NCBI GenBank assembly: GCA_029265085.1
Contig: JAJUJY010000007.1
Coordinates: forward strand, 1-63,735
DNA length: 63,735 nt
Reading direction: 5' to 3'
DNA from: Chloroflexota bacterium
Lineage (GTDB): Bacteria; Chloroflexota; Anaerolineae; Anaerolineales; Anaerolineaceae
Of this stretch, positions 1-9,700 are shown piece by piece. Numbering within the stretch: position 1 is the first letter of the stretch; each line of letters begins with the position of its first letter. The notes under the pieces are model-generated. The model was not told the origin of the DNA. It saw nothing but the letters and a program-made list of their open reading frames with translations, and searched no databases. Both the position numbers and the translations under genes were made by a program.

Positions 1-36
1 GGATACGCGGCGATACCCTACTGCTTTTAACCTTGG

Positions 37-107
37 TTTTTCCATGACTCCTCCAAATGCTATAATAGGATTGGGATACGGTTCTGTTTTATCTAGATAC
101 GAACCGT
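37..107 (+). promoter_or_regulatory. Promoter and inverted-repeat operator candidate for the XRE-like gene
   Basis: A TATAAT box lies at 61-66 and is preceded by TGC, giving an extended -10. No convincing -35 is visible. Downstream, ACGGTTC (78-84) and GAACCGT (101-107) form a perfect 7-bp inverted repeat around a 16-nt spacer. Its place between the -10 and the start codon at 153 suits an autoregulatory operator or a leader hairpin. The function is inferred. Confidence 0.45.
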
Positions 108-152
108 CAACCTACCTATATTTATACGCCGCAAATACCCAGGTGAAAAATC

Positions 153-566
153 ATGGATAAACCGATCGCACAAGCACAACGAGAAGCGAAAAACAGGCCC
201 TTTGATCTTAGGCCGTTTATCGCCAGGCTTAATGAGTTAATGGAAAAGCACAATGAAAGTTATCGTGAAGCGGGGATGAACGCCGGCCTGGATCATCAAG
301 CAATCCGGCGAATATTATCCGGCCAGCGCCCGGCAATGGTGAACTGCATATTACTAGCCGATCATTATGGCGTGAACCCAAATGAATTTTTAGAGTTGGC
401 CGGATGGCCAACTCTAAAGGCGTTTGACATTCGTGGATTAGAAGCGGACCGCCTTCCCCCCGAAGCCGTTGATGTTGCCCTGGCACTGAGCCGGGTTCCC
501 GATCCTGGCGTCAGAAAGCAATTGGCAACCGCGGTGATTACGCTGCTGCAAAAGTATTTTGAGTAA
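153..566 (+). CDS. XRE/Cro-like helix-turn-helix protein
   Basis: A 137-residue cytoplasmic protein. Residues about 24-78 fit the lambda-repressor-like fold: a helix with LNELMEKHN, then YREAGMNAGLDHQAIRRILSG, where the recognition helix and the conserved small-residue turn are seen, then a helix with LADHYGVNPNEF. The C-terminal part (about 90-137) is predicted helical and unassigned. The start is preceded by AGGTG at about 8 nt. The gene faces away from the recombinase chimera, and an inverted repeat lies in its leader, so a regulator of itself or of the element next to it is likely. It could equally be an antitoxin-like orphan regulator; no toxin gene is adjacent. Confidence 0.7.
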   Translation: MDKPIAQAQREAKNRPFDLRPFIARLNELMEKHNESYREAGMNAGLDHQAIRRILSGQRPAMVNCILLADHYGVNPNEFLELAGWPTLKAFDIRGLEADRLPPEAVDVALALSRVPDPGVRKQLATAVITLLQKYFE

Positions 567-572
567 AAGAAA

Positions 573-1838
573 TCATCCGGCAACACCTATGAGTTTATCA
601 AAGGGAGAATTTACCAGCATCTGCCGTACCATTCCCTGTTCATCGAAATAAACTGTTTCAACCACAACTTTCAACAAAGTCCGCTGTTCTCTTGAAGTCA
701 TCTTTTCCCATACCAACGAGAAGTCTTTGAGGAAGGGTAAAATCTCACGCACTTCCGCTTTTGTGGAGGGCTGCATTTTTTGTAATTCACCAGTGATGGT
801 TAATGCCCGGTCCTTGAATTGGGCTTGCGTCAAAAATCCGCTGGTATACATATCCTGTAATCTCTTAAGCTCCTGACGCAAGTTGTAGTTTTCGCGCTCA
901 AACTCTTCCATACCATGGTCACTCAGAAAATATGCCATGATCATCTCATACCAGGCTGGCGGTATGATCAGGTTAGCGATTGCATCATGGATCTGTGCTT
1001 CAAGTTTATCTGCCCTCAATGTGGAAGAATGGCTCTCGATTAGTTCGTTCCATGTATTTGGCTGGCTACTTGTAACCCCTGCTTCGTTTGTGATTTCCAA
1101 AGACTCGCTTTGCAGCCCACTTCTCTTTCCTTTATCGTGAATCGTCGCACAGCGGTAATACTGCGTTCCGGTATTCCCTGTTGATCCGCGCAAACTAGCC
1201 TGCGCACCTGCCTGCGCCATGCAGACCCAACACTTGCCCACACCAGTCAACAGGTAGTCACGCTTTGGTCTATTCCTTGTTACTGGAGAAACTCCTTTGG
1301 ATTGGCGCAGGTGCATATTCTGCTCCCAAAGTTTATAAGAATAAATTGCTTGATGCAGACCCTTTTGTAAAATCTGCGGTTGTCGTTTATTCCGTAACGG
1401 CTGCTGAGTTCCTTTTCGTTTCGGATTCTCGACATCAACATCCATATCCAAAGGTCGGGTAGGGTAGTGTGCCACCAATCCCACATAAAACGGGCTGCGG
1501 ATGATGTCCCGAACATTATCCCGGCTAAATGGCCCAGGCAGCGTCTGGCCAGGTAAACCCTTCGTTCGAAAGATTACATGTGAGCCATCCGCCGTCTGAT
1601 AACGGTGGTAATTCGCTTCCAGATCAAGCGCTTGGCCGAAGGGCAGATCCACGCTCATCCAAGAGGGAGTCTCGGTTGTCTCGCCGAGATCGATGATGTC
1701 GGAGCGCAGGTTGCCATTCTCGTCAAACACCTGGTCCCACGGCGTGGGGTCCTGAGCCTGGACATTTATTGGGCCGGCAGCGCCAAACAGTAGAGCCAAT
1801 ACGAGAAAAGCGAGGAGCGAGCGTTCGAAAAACTTCAT
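573..1838 (-). CDS. Chimera: secreted-protein N-terminus fused to a large serine recombinase C-terminus
   Basis: Residues 1-29 are a clear signal peptide ending at VQAQ. Residues about 30-85 are an unknown secreted domain. From about residue 88 the sequence is that of a large serine recombinase: FRTKG, then PFSRDNVRDIIRSPFYVG (end of the recombinase domain), a zinc-ribbon-like stretch with CWVCM and YYRC, and a C-terminal coiled coil (about 300-390). The N-terminal resolvase domain with the catalytic serine is missing, so no recombinase activity is expected. The start codon overlaps the stop of the upstream VirB8-like gene as ATGA, so the N-terminal part belongs to that operon. The simplest reading is an in-frame deletion that joined a conjugation-operon gene to a recombinase gene. 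Whether the product is made is unknown. Confidence 0.7.
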   Translation of the reverse strand: MKFFERSLLAFLVLALLFGAAGPINVQAQDPTPWDQVFDENGNLRSDIIDLGETTETPSWMSVDLPFGQALDLEANYHRYQTADGSHVIFRTKGLPGQTLPGPFSRDNVRDIIRSPFYVGLVAHYPTRPLDMDVDVENPKRKGTQQPLRNKRQPQILQKGLHQAIYSYKLWEQNMHLRQSKGVSPVTRNRPKRDYLLTGVGKCWVCMAQAGAQASLRGSTGNTGTQYYRCATIHDKGKRSGLQSESLEITNEAGVTSSQPNTWNELIESHSSTLRADKLEAQIHDAIANLIIPPAWYEMIMAYFLSDHGMEEFERENYNLRQELKRLQDMYTSGFLTQAQFKDRALTITGELQKMQPSTKAEVREILPFLKDFSLVWEKMTSREQRTLLKVVVETVYFDEQGMVRQMLVNSPFDKLIGVAG

Positions 1839-2374
1839 TGCGCCTTCTCCTCATTCGATTGCTGGAGCACATCGATCTCCTGCGGCAAGAGAAAACGATC
1901 AAACTTCCACACGCCGTTTTCGCGTACCGCCAGTCCGTAGGCCTCATCCTGCGTTTTCTCGCTGCCGGGTAATGGTTGAGAAAGCTGGATGGTTACCAGC
2001 CAGACCTGTTCGTTCTCGCTCCGGCGAATGAGCGTTTTGGGAGCCACTTCGGCGGTAGTTACGGTTTTCATCTCGGTGTAGCGGCGCCACAAAGAAGTGG
2101 ATCCACTGGTGGCAAACAGGCAGCCTGATTGCGTGCTGGTAGTGCAAAACCGCTCTAGCCAGGCATCCTTACCTTCCTCGTAATTCACAGTGAAGAAGGC
2201 TTTCACGCCAGCCACGACTGCCATGGAGGCCTGATTGTCGTCAACCGGTGGTGTTGGAGTTGGACGCGGAATGATCTGGCCTACGTGTCGGATTACCAGA
2301 ATGCCCGCAGCGGTGAAAGCAAAAATGACGAAGATCAGGAACAAAGACCGTTTGGAAATGTTGAATTCGTGCAA
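1835..2374 (-). CDS. VirB8/TcpC-like membrane protein of a conjugation operon (putative)
   Basis: A 179-residue protein with one transmembrane segment near the N-terminus (about 10-30), a short Pro/Thr-rich linker and an extracytoplasmic domain of about 130 residues. Topology and length match the NTF2-fold proteins of type IV secretion (VirB8, TcpC), but no diagnostic motif is visible, so this is inference. The start is a TTG preceded by GAGGT. The gene overlaps the next one by 4 nt, which suggests translational coupling. No VirB4, VirD4 or relaxase gene is in the window, so it would be a remnant of a larger transfer operon. It could instead be an unrelated single-pass protein. Confidence 0.45.
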   Translation of the reverse strand: MHEFNISKRSLFLIFVIFAFTAAGILVIRHVGQIIPRPTPTPPVDDNQASMAVVAGVKAFFTVNYEEGKDAWLERFCTTSTQSGCLFATSGSTSLWRRYTEMKTVTTAEVAPKTLIRRSENEQVWLVTIQLSQPLPGSEKTQDEAYGLAVRENGVWKFDRFLLPQEIDVLQQSNEEKAQ

Positions 2375-2604
2375 TTTGACCTCGTGACAAAATAAAAAGC
2401 GGCCACGCGCAGTTGCTCGGAGCAGAACTGCAGGTGGGCGCTTTCTCGAATAAGGAATGGCTGGCGTTAAATGCGGCCCGGTTGGGTATTCGATTTACAA
2501 TGGCATTATAGCATTCCAATCGGACAACGAAAAATCAGAGATATCCTTGACAAAGTATCACTAGAGTATTACATTAAGGAAAATAGATTGAAAGTTGGAG
2601 TGAC

Positions 2605-2835
2605 ATGCCAAAGACAAATTCCTCAAACAAGCCGGTACATTCTTTTCGCCTCAGTCGTGAGAGTATCTACCAGTTGAAAGAAATAGCCGGCGAAATGGGC
2701 CGCAGTGAGAGCGATGTTGTCGAAATCGCCCTGGACCGAATGTATCGGGAAGAAGTGCGTTTTGGCCGGCTCATCCATGACCGCAACAAACCGGAAGATT
2801 CCTATCACATAGAAGATAACGACGAGGGAAAATAA
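2605..2835 (+). CDS. Small ribbon-helix-helix (CopG/Arc-like) DNA-binding protein
   Basis: A 76-residue protein. Residues 11-50 show the RHH pattern: a beta strand HSFRLS, helix A ESIYQLKEIAGEMG, a turn RSESD, and helix B VVEIALDRMYREE. The acidic tail has no assigned role. Proteins of this kind bind DNA as dimers and often repress their own promoter. The stop codon overlaps the start of the downstream membrane-protein gene (TAATG), so the two are probably one transcription unit. It may be an antitoxin, but the downstream gene does not look like a known toxin. Confidence 0.65.
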   Translation: MPKTNSSNKPVHSFRLSRESIYQLKEIAGEMGRSESDVVEIALDRMYREEVRFGRLIHDRNKPEDSYHIEDNDEGK

Positions 2836-3299
2836 TGAAAATCGTAGGAATTGTTTTTTCACTAATCCGGAAAATCATCTCGATCGCCTTGATTTTGGCG
2901 ATTTGTGTTCCCTTGTTCTTTGTGGCTTATAAAGGCAGCCAACCTATGCAGGTTGTTCAGGTTCCTGCTGGAATGACCTACTGGCAATTTATGGCAGACC
3001 GTGTTGAAGCTGCAAAAGAAGTAAAGCCATCCCGCTGTGGTTGGGGAATGTTTCTCTCGCTTGCGGTCATTGGTCCCTTGTACTCGGCCGTTTATACCGA
3101 GGTGGGCATCCATCCTGATGGCTTCTTGGCCGGGGTTACAGCTCCCGATCCGGACATTCCAAAAGGGGTTGAGAATACCTCATGGGACCAGGTCCCGCAC
3201 ATCTGGTGGAATGTGGTGGAACGGTTAAGCTGGACAATGCTGGGGAAGGCAAATCCAGGGTGCCGGTTTCGGGCGGTGATGGGAAATGATGGTGAGTAA
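2835..3299 (+). CDS. Hypothetical single-pass membrane protein
   Basis: A 154-residue protein not recognised as a known family. A strongly hydrophobic segment at about 5-31 follows a short basic start and is likely a membrane anchor or uncleaved signal. A second, weaker hydrophobic stretch (GMFLSLAVIGPLYSAVY, about 70-86) may be a second segment. The start overlaps the stop of the RHH gene by one base, so translation is probably coupled. The segment rich in Pro and Trp around 105-135 has no assigned fold. Confidence 0.5.
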   Translation: MKIVGIVFSLIRKIISIALILAICVPLFFVAYKGSQPMQVVQVPAGMTYWQFMADRVEAAKEVKPSRCGWGMFLSLAVIGPLYSAVYTEVGIHPDGFLAGVTAPDPDIPKGVENTSWDQVPHIWWNVVERLSWTMLGKANPGCRFRAVMGNDGE

Positions 3300-3885
3300 T
3301 CCCCACTCTATAGATTAGACACACAAGCTCCAGTATATACTGTGAAATATCGCATGTTGCGCATTTATCAACCAAATAATCTGTGATTCTTATTTTTCAA
3401 ATTATAGTATTTACCATAGTTTGATATTTCAATAAAATTCCAAAGATCGGACAATATATTTTACATAATTATATATTATTAATCTATTTTGTGAACTATA
3501 TACCTGGTAGGGCATTTTCTGATGCCTACTCTGATGCCTACCTGTGTATAAAATATTATCAGACGTATCAACTATTACTAAATAAGTTTAGATTATAGAT
3601 TTCTTTTGCAATTTTACAATTTTATTCTAATAGTTTTATAACTTGGTCAAACAACCGCATAATACAAACCACTCCATATATAGGTGCTTTTTCATCAACT
3701 TCAATCCTTATTGCTTTGGTCTTAATATCTAGTTCTAATTGATTAGTCACACTTAAAAGGTATCTGGTATTGTTTATAAATTTATAAGACTCTATTACAA
3801 ATTATTTAATTGTGATTTATTGAACATTTTATTTATACAGCTTTTTAAAAGACTTCTCAACATACCTTTTAGGGAGGAGATAAAA
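3300..3885. other. AT-rich intergenic region with a tandem 12-bp duplication
   Basis: No gene is supported. Composition drops sharply in GC here and stays low through the next three genes, which marks the start of a block of different origin. TCTGATGCCTAC occurs twice in tandem (3518-3529 and 3530-3541). No clear promoter or terminator is visible. Confidence 0.5.
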
Positions 3886-6729
3886 ATGAAATCTGCGTCA
3901 AATCACACTATAGCTACAACTATTCTGGGAGTTTGCCTAGCATGGGTGCTATTCACATGTGCCTGGTTATCCCAACAACAAACCGTACATGCCGAAAAGG
4001 TTTCAGAAATTCTATTGGCACAACCTGCTACTAAAACACCAACCCTAACACCAACCCCAACTGAGACTCTTGCGTTTACATTAACACCGACAGAAACCTT
4101 GATCCCATTTCCGACAGATACTCCAACGATTACATCAACATCAACAGAGACCCCTATTCAACCTACTCCATCAACCACATCTACTGCAACAAACACCCCT
4201 ATTCCTCCAACACCTACAAACACATCCACACCTACAAACACTCCAACTTCTACAGCAACTCTTGACCCATTTATATTTACTGATGGGTTTGAATTTGGTA
4301 ATACCTCATCATGGAACAACACTTTAACAGGTAATGGAAATTTAAGTGTTGATACATCTATCGTTACTGAAGGAAGTTATAGCTTGGTCGCGCAGATAAA
4401 TGGCACTACAGCAATGTACGTGGAAGACCAATTACCATCATCTGAAAAGTACTATAGAGCACGTTTTTATTTTTTTGTCGACAAATTAATGGGAAGGAAT
4501 GGGGGAACAGTAAAGATATTCGAAACGAATCCCTTCGGAATAACATTGAAATTTATTGACGACGGGTACACAATTCAATCTTATACCAAAAATGATAGCA
4601 GCTCTAATACGTACACATCCTGGTCTGAGATTACAAGCGGATGGCATTTTGTAGAAATGGAATGGAAAGCATCCACTCTTGCAGGAGCAAATAATGGTTA
4701 TTTTAATTTTTGGGTTGATAACAACCTAAAAGGAATGATTAACAATATTGATAATGACTCATTGGGCATTTCATTCGCGCGCCTGGGAGTAATTACAACA
4801 TCTGGGGGTCCCGAAGGAAAACTCTTTTTCGACGCTTTTTGTTCAAAGCGAACAGAAGCTATTGGCTCAGATCCCAACGCAATTATTAATGAAATTATAT
4901 TTGCAGACAACTTCGATAGTGGTGATTTTTCTGCGTGGAGTGCGGCATCCACTGGAAATGGTAAATTAAGCGTTTCGAACTACCATTTATATGTTGATGT
5001 AAATGCAAATAACGGAAGTGTTTATGTAGAAGACAAAACCCCTTCTAATGAAAAACTATATCGTGCTAGGTTTTATATTACTCCTGGCGTAGACCATCTT
5101 GGAACTATTGGATATTCTCCAATCCTTGAGAGTTCTGGCGTCTTCGGTATTGACTTTGTTACACCAGACTCCATTCGCGCTTATATATATGATGATATTG
5201 GCAATCGGATAAATACGATTGCTTATCCAATAGACTACCGCGGCTGGAATTGCGTAGAAATCGAATGGGCTGCATCTACCACATCGGGGGCAAATAATGG
5301 TTATATTAAATTATGGATTGATGATAACTTACAAGAAACGCTAAGTAATGTAGATAATGACACAGTAAATATAGATTCAATTAAGCTAGGTTTGTTACAA
5401 ATCCCTTCTGATACATGGGTAAAGCTAACTATAGATAACTTTATTTCAGGCAGAGGTGAATATATTGGACTCCAACCAGGCTCACATCCCGCTGCCCCAA
5501 CGACTTTATCACCAATAAATAATTCCAGAATATTCAAAAAACAACCTAACTTTTCATGGAGCCAAGTAACTTCGACCCATGACTATCATCTAATAATCAA
5601 CAATGCAGCAGGCAATAAAATTCATGACACCTGGTATAAAGATAATTGTTCTTATTGCACTCCATACTTATCATGCAGTAACAACATTTGCAACCTCTTG
5701 AATTTTTCACAGATATTAGAGCCAGGAAATTACACTTGGTATGTTCAGGTATATGAAAATGGCTTCAAAAGCACAACCGCAAATCCGGAAGGATTTACGA
5801 TCCTAAATCCTCCAACTCCAATTTCACCGTTTGATGAAGTGAATAATAGATTTCCTACATATATCTGGAACCGGATTCCTGAGGCAATATTCTATGGTCT
5901 CCGAGTGGATGATGGTACTAATAGTAAATACAAAACGTACAGCTCAAGCGAAGCAGGATGTGCAGATTCAAGTTCAAACACCTGTTCTATCATTCATAGC
6001 ACCGCTTTAGGCAACTTAACATACGGCGGAAATTATACCTGGTCGGTTCAAGCATCAAATGATGGAGCAACTGATTACAGCCAAGGCAATGTTTTTCAAG
6101 TAAAACCGGGGGTGGCTACCCTTGTATCACCAAGCAATAGTAACGAAGTAATTACACAAACCCCATTATTGTCATGGTTACCCGTTGTAGATGCTCAATT
6201 GTATGGCCTAAAAATCATAAACAGCTCTAACACAATAATCGCTGAACAATGGTATTCTGTCACCCCGGATACTCTATATCAAAGTCCCACCTGTACAACC
6301 AGCCTGTGCTCGATAGTATCACCAATTGCCCTTCCTCAAGGCAGCTACATATGGGCTTTAACTACTCGAATCAACGGAATAGATAGCACAACTAGTCAAA
6401 TGCAAAATTTTATTGTACCGGTCTCATTTGAATTCCCATTGCTTTCCCCCCATGGTGTCACTCTGGACACTCAACCACAATTCCAATGGGCTGCTTTACC
6501 AAGCGCCACTCATTATCGCTTATATATCAGCAGTGGTGTTACCAATAAAGTTTTTTACTTATATTATCCAGCCTCAAATATATGCTCGAATGGTACCTGT
6601 AATATTCAACCAAGTCTCTCTTTAAAAATGGGGGAATACGCCTGGTATGTTCAGGCGATCCAAGAAAACATTGGTACAACAGCTTGGAGCGAGGCAAAAA
6701 CCTTTGTAGTCGCTACTTCTGAACAGTAA
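3886..6729 (+). CDS. Secreted surface protein with two lectin-like domains and four FnIII-like repeats
   Basis: The start at 3886 is chosen because AGGGAGGAG precedes it; an in-frame ATG at 3820 has no such site. The 947-residue product has a signal peptide (about 1-36), a Thr/Pro-rich linker of TPT type, and two related domains (about 130-320 and 340-520) containing YYRARFY or LYRARFY and WHFVEMEW or WNCVEIEW. This pattern suggests a concanavalin-like, LamG-type sandwich. Then come four repeats of about 100 residues with FSWSQV-type starts and YTWYVQ-type ends, typical of FnIII-like surface modules. A role in adhesion or glycan binding is inferred. Codon use is AT-rich. It lies 67 bp upstream of the giant Rhs gene and may be its partner. 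Confidence 0.7.
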   Translation: MKSASNHTIATTILGVCLAWVLFTCAWLSQQQTVHAEKVSEILLAQPATKTPTLTPTPTETLAFTLTPTETLIPFPTDTPTITSTSTETPIQPTPSTTSTATNTPIPPTPTNTSTPTNTPTSTATLDPFIFTDGFEFGNTSSWNNTLTGNGNLSVDTSIVTEGSYSLVAQINGTTAMYVEDQLPSSEKYYRARFYFFVDKLMGRNGGTVKIFETNPFGITLKFIDDGYTIQSYTKNDSSSNTYTSWSEITSGWHFVEMEWKASTLAGANNGYFNFWVDNNLKGMINNIDNDSLGISFARLGVITTSGGPEGKLFFDAFCSKRTEAIGSDPNAIINEIIFADNFDSGDFSAWSAASTGNGKLSVSNYHLYVDVNANNGSVYVEDKTPSNEKLYRARFYITPGVDHLGTIGYSPILESSGVFGIDFVTPDSIRAYIYDDIGNRINTIAYPIDYRGWNCVEIEWAASTTSGANNGYIKLWIDDNLQETLSNVDNDTVNIDSIKLGLLQIPSDTWVKLTIDNFISGRGEYIGLQPGSHPAAPTTLSPINNSRIFKKQPNFSWSQVTSTHDYHLIINNAAGNKIHDTWYKDNCSYCTPYLSCSNNICNLLNFSQILEPGNYTWYVQVYENGFKSTTANPEGFTILNPPTPISPFDEVNNRFPTYIWNRIPEAIFYGLRVDDGTNSKYKTYSSSEAGCADSSSNTCSIIHSTALGNLTYGGNYTWSVQASNDGATDYSQGNVFQVKPGVATLVSPSNSNEVITQTPLLSWLPVVDAQLYGLKIINSSNTIIAEQWYSVTPDTLYQSPTCTTSLCSIVSPIALPQGSYIWALTTRINGIDSTTSQMQNFIVPVSFEFPLLSPHGVTLDTQPQFQWAALPSATHYRLYISSGVTNKVFYLYYPASNICSNGTCNIQPSLSLKMGEYAWYVQAIQENIGTTAWSEAKTFVVATSEQ

Positions 6730-6796
6730 ATACAATTTGACGAAATAATTAAACCGCATACCATATCAGACAAGCTCAAGCGCGAGGAGAGCAACA

Positions 6797-9700
6797 ATGA
6801 AATTTACCCCATTCGCCCGTAAAGGCTTAAACCGGTTTTCATCTTCTAGATATGAAAGGTCAAGTCGATTTTTTAGTACATTTTTAATAGTAATTTTTAT
6901 GCTTTCGACTTTATTTGGAAATGGAAGCGCTGCTTCATATTCCAAACCACAATCCGAGAGCACTCTCAACAAGGCTATCAAGGAAAATCTTACACAAAAT
7001 AATAATGCTGATAAAACAATCCAAACCGAGGGACTTTTACTTAGTCCTGAAATCGGTAGCCTCTCAGAAAAAATTTATCTCAAAAAAATGACCCCACCGT
7101 CAAGCACCGAAAACAGAAAAATGTTCTATACATATGAATACTCTCCTGCCTATTGTCCCAGTGGAAATGGCTATTGCTATACAAGTTTGAGTGGGTACAC
7201 ATCAATAAAAAGCTTTCAAAACACTTATAATGTATCACGCGCCCTTGCCCCAGGAGGGGATTGTGTATATGGTTCAGGTAACTACACCAATGTCCTGGCT
7301 CCTGGTGATGGCGGGGAGGCCTGGGTTATTTTTGACCTTGGTGAGGTTTTTTCAATTTCCAAGTTCATCTCATGGGACCTTCACCACGGTTGGTGGTGGT
7401 TAGACTATTCAGCAGACGGAACAACATGGAGCAGTTTCGCATCAGGAAGAACATATTGGTTTGATGAACGTTGTACAAGTTACCAATTTGATCGATCTTC
7501 ATCTCCAGTATCTGTTCGATATATCCGATATAAAATCAAACAAGAAACATGGGTGGGGGACGCATACCGGATTGCTTGGTTCTCATTTTTGACAAATACC
7601 CCTTCTAAATTACATCCTACAATTCAATATGAAACCATCCAGTCAAGTGGTACCACAAAATGCGGGAGTAAGGATCCACGCGAGTGCAAAATCGCTAATA
7701 ACAAATCAAATCTTGTAGCATATGCAGCTGATCCAGTCAACACCTTAACAGGTGGTTATGATTATAGTGTCGGTGATCTAGCAATCCCCACTGCCGCTGG
7801 CCCGATGGTATTTCAACGCTCATATTCATCAAGTGCAGTGGGATTAAATCTTTACACGCCTGGAATAGATACTTCCCTTGGCTATGGTTGGACACATAAC
7901 CAGGATATTCGCCTCTTCTTCCCCCAACCAGATCAAGTAAAGTTTAAAGCCCAATCTGCAAATCAGTATCAGTTTACAAAGAATCCTGATGGTTCTTATA
8001 CACCATATACAGGGGTTACAGCATCCTTAAACTATAATCCATCAACATCTCAATATACACTTATTGATTCAGGACAAAACGTTTACATTTTTGACAGCGG
8101 GGGAAAGATATTATCTTGGAAAAATGAAATAGGTTTGGCGTTTACATACACTTACAATAATGGCTTATTAAGTAGAGTGACTGGGCCTGATGGAAATCGT
8201 TACATTAATTTTTCTTATACGAATGGTTTGTTAACCAGCGTAAATGACCATAGTGGGCGTAGCCTTTCCTATTCATATAACGGCAACGATCTTACCACTT
8301 TCACAAACGAATTGGGAGCCACATGGAATTATAGTTATGATGCATCTCATCGACTGACCTCCGTGTCTATAACAGACCAAAATGATCCAACTCGTCATGA
8401 TACCCTGGTTAGAAACCTATATGACAACAATGGTCGTGTTGTATGCCAGCAAGAAGGAGATGAATACCCACCCATCGTGCAATATGAAGTGATTAATAAT
8501 CCGATAATTTGCACAAATATCGGTACCGATGTCCAGGTGTGCAGACCAGAAGGAGGAAAAATTGTTAAGTGCAAGCAGGCGAATGGTAGTGAAACCGTAG
8601 CAACAGCAATTGCATACAATGATGATGGAACTACAACAGTAAAAAATGGTCTCGGCGAAATTTCTTCACAATCTTATAACAAAAACACAAATACTTTATA
8701 TGAACAATCTGACGCCTTGGGAAATACAACTAATCAACAACTAGACGCAAACCTCCGCCCACAAACAATTATTGACCCAGCCAACCACGCAACACATATG
8801 GTCTGGAGCCAAGATGGTACTAATCTTAATTCCATTACAGATGCATTAAATAACACATTTTCCTTAGAGTGGGATTCTCGCAATTCATTAACACAAATCA
8901 CTAATCCAGATAACACAATTTCAAGATTTATATACAACACATCAAATGCCACGGATCCATTTACAGGAGCATCCATTTACAACCCGAATTGGGATGAAGA
9001 CCTGCTCCTTATGCAAGTTTTGAATTACAAACCTAATTCCACTGAATCAGACGCAAACCTGGTCACGTATTATAGCTATACCTCCACAAATGACGCTCCC
9101 GAACCTCCTAACTTACTACGCAAGGTCGATCCTCCAGGCCCTGACACTTGCTATTTATATGATTTCTTGGGACAACAAATTAAGGTCTTTGAAAATTGCG
9201 TCGATATGAATCCTGAAACAGGAGAATCCGGGGAAGATTTAATTCGTCAGACAAATTATGACGTCCTTGGAAGAGTAGAAACCATAACAGACACCCAAGG
9301 CAAGATTACCCAATATAAATACTATAACCTCGATGATCAGGTTGATGAAATCATCCAGAATTACGACCCAATAAAAGCACCATACGAGGAAGGTTTATGG
9401 AATATTGCAACTCTTTATAACTATGATTCACGGGGCAAAGTGATTAATGTAATTAACAATGCTATTAATGGTGACTTAGACGGCAATGGCATAATCGAGC
9501 CAGCATTAACTCTTGACTTAAACCAAGATGGAACACCAGAATATAGTTTAGAAATAGATCCCAATAAACCAGGATTTAACATTATTTCCTCTACAAGCTA
9601 CGACACGCTGGACCGCGTCAAAGAATCCATTCGTAATGCATGGCCTGGTAAACCTCCCTATTACCTTAACCTTTATAATCTTTCAACCCGTACATTCTAT

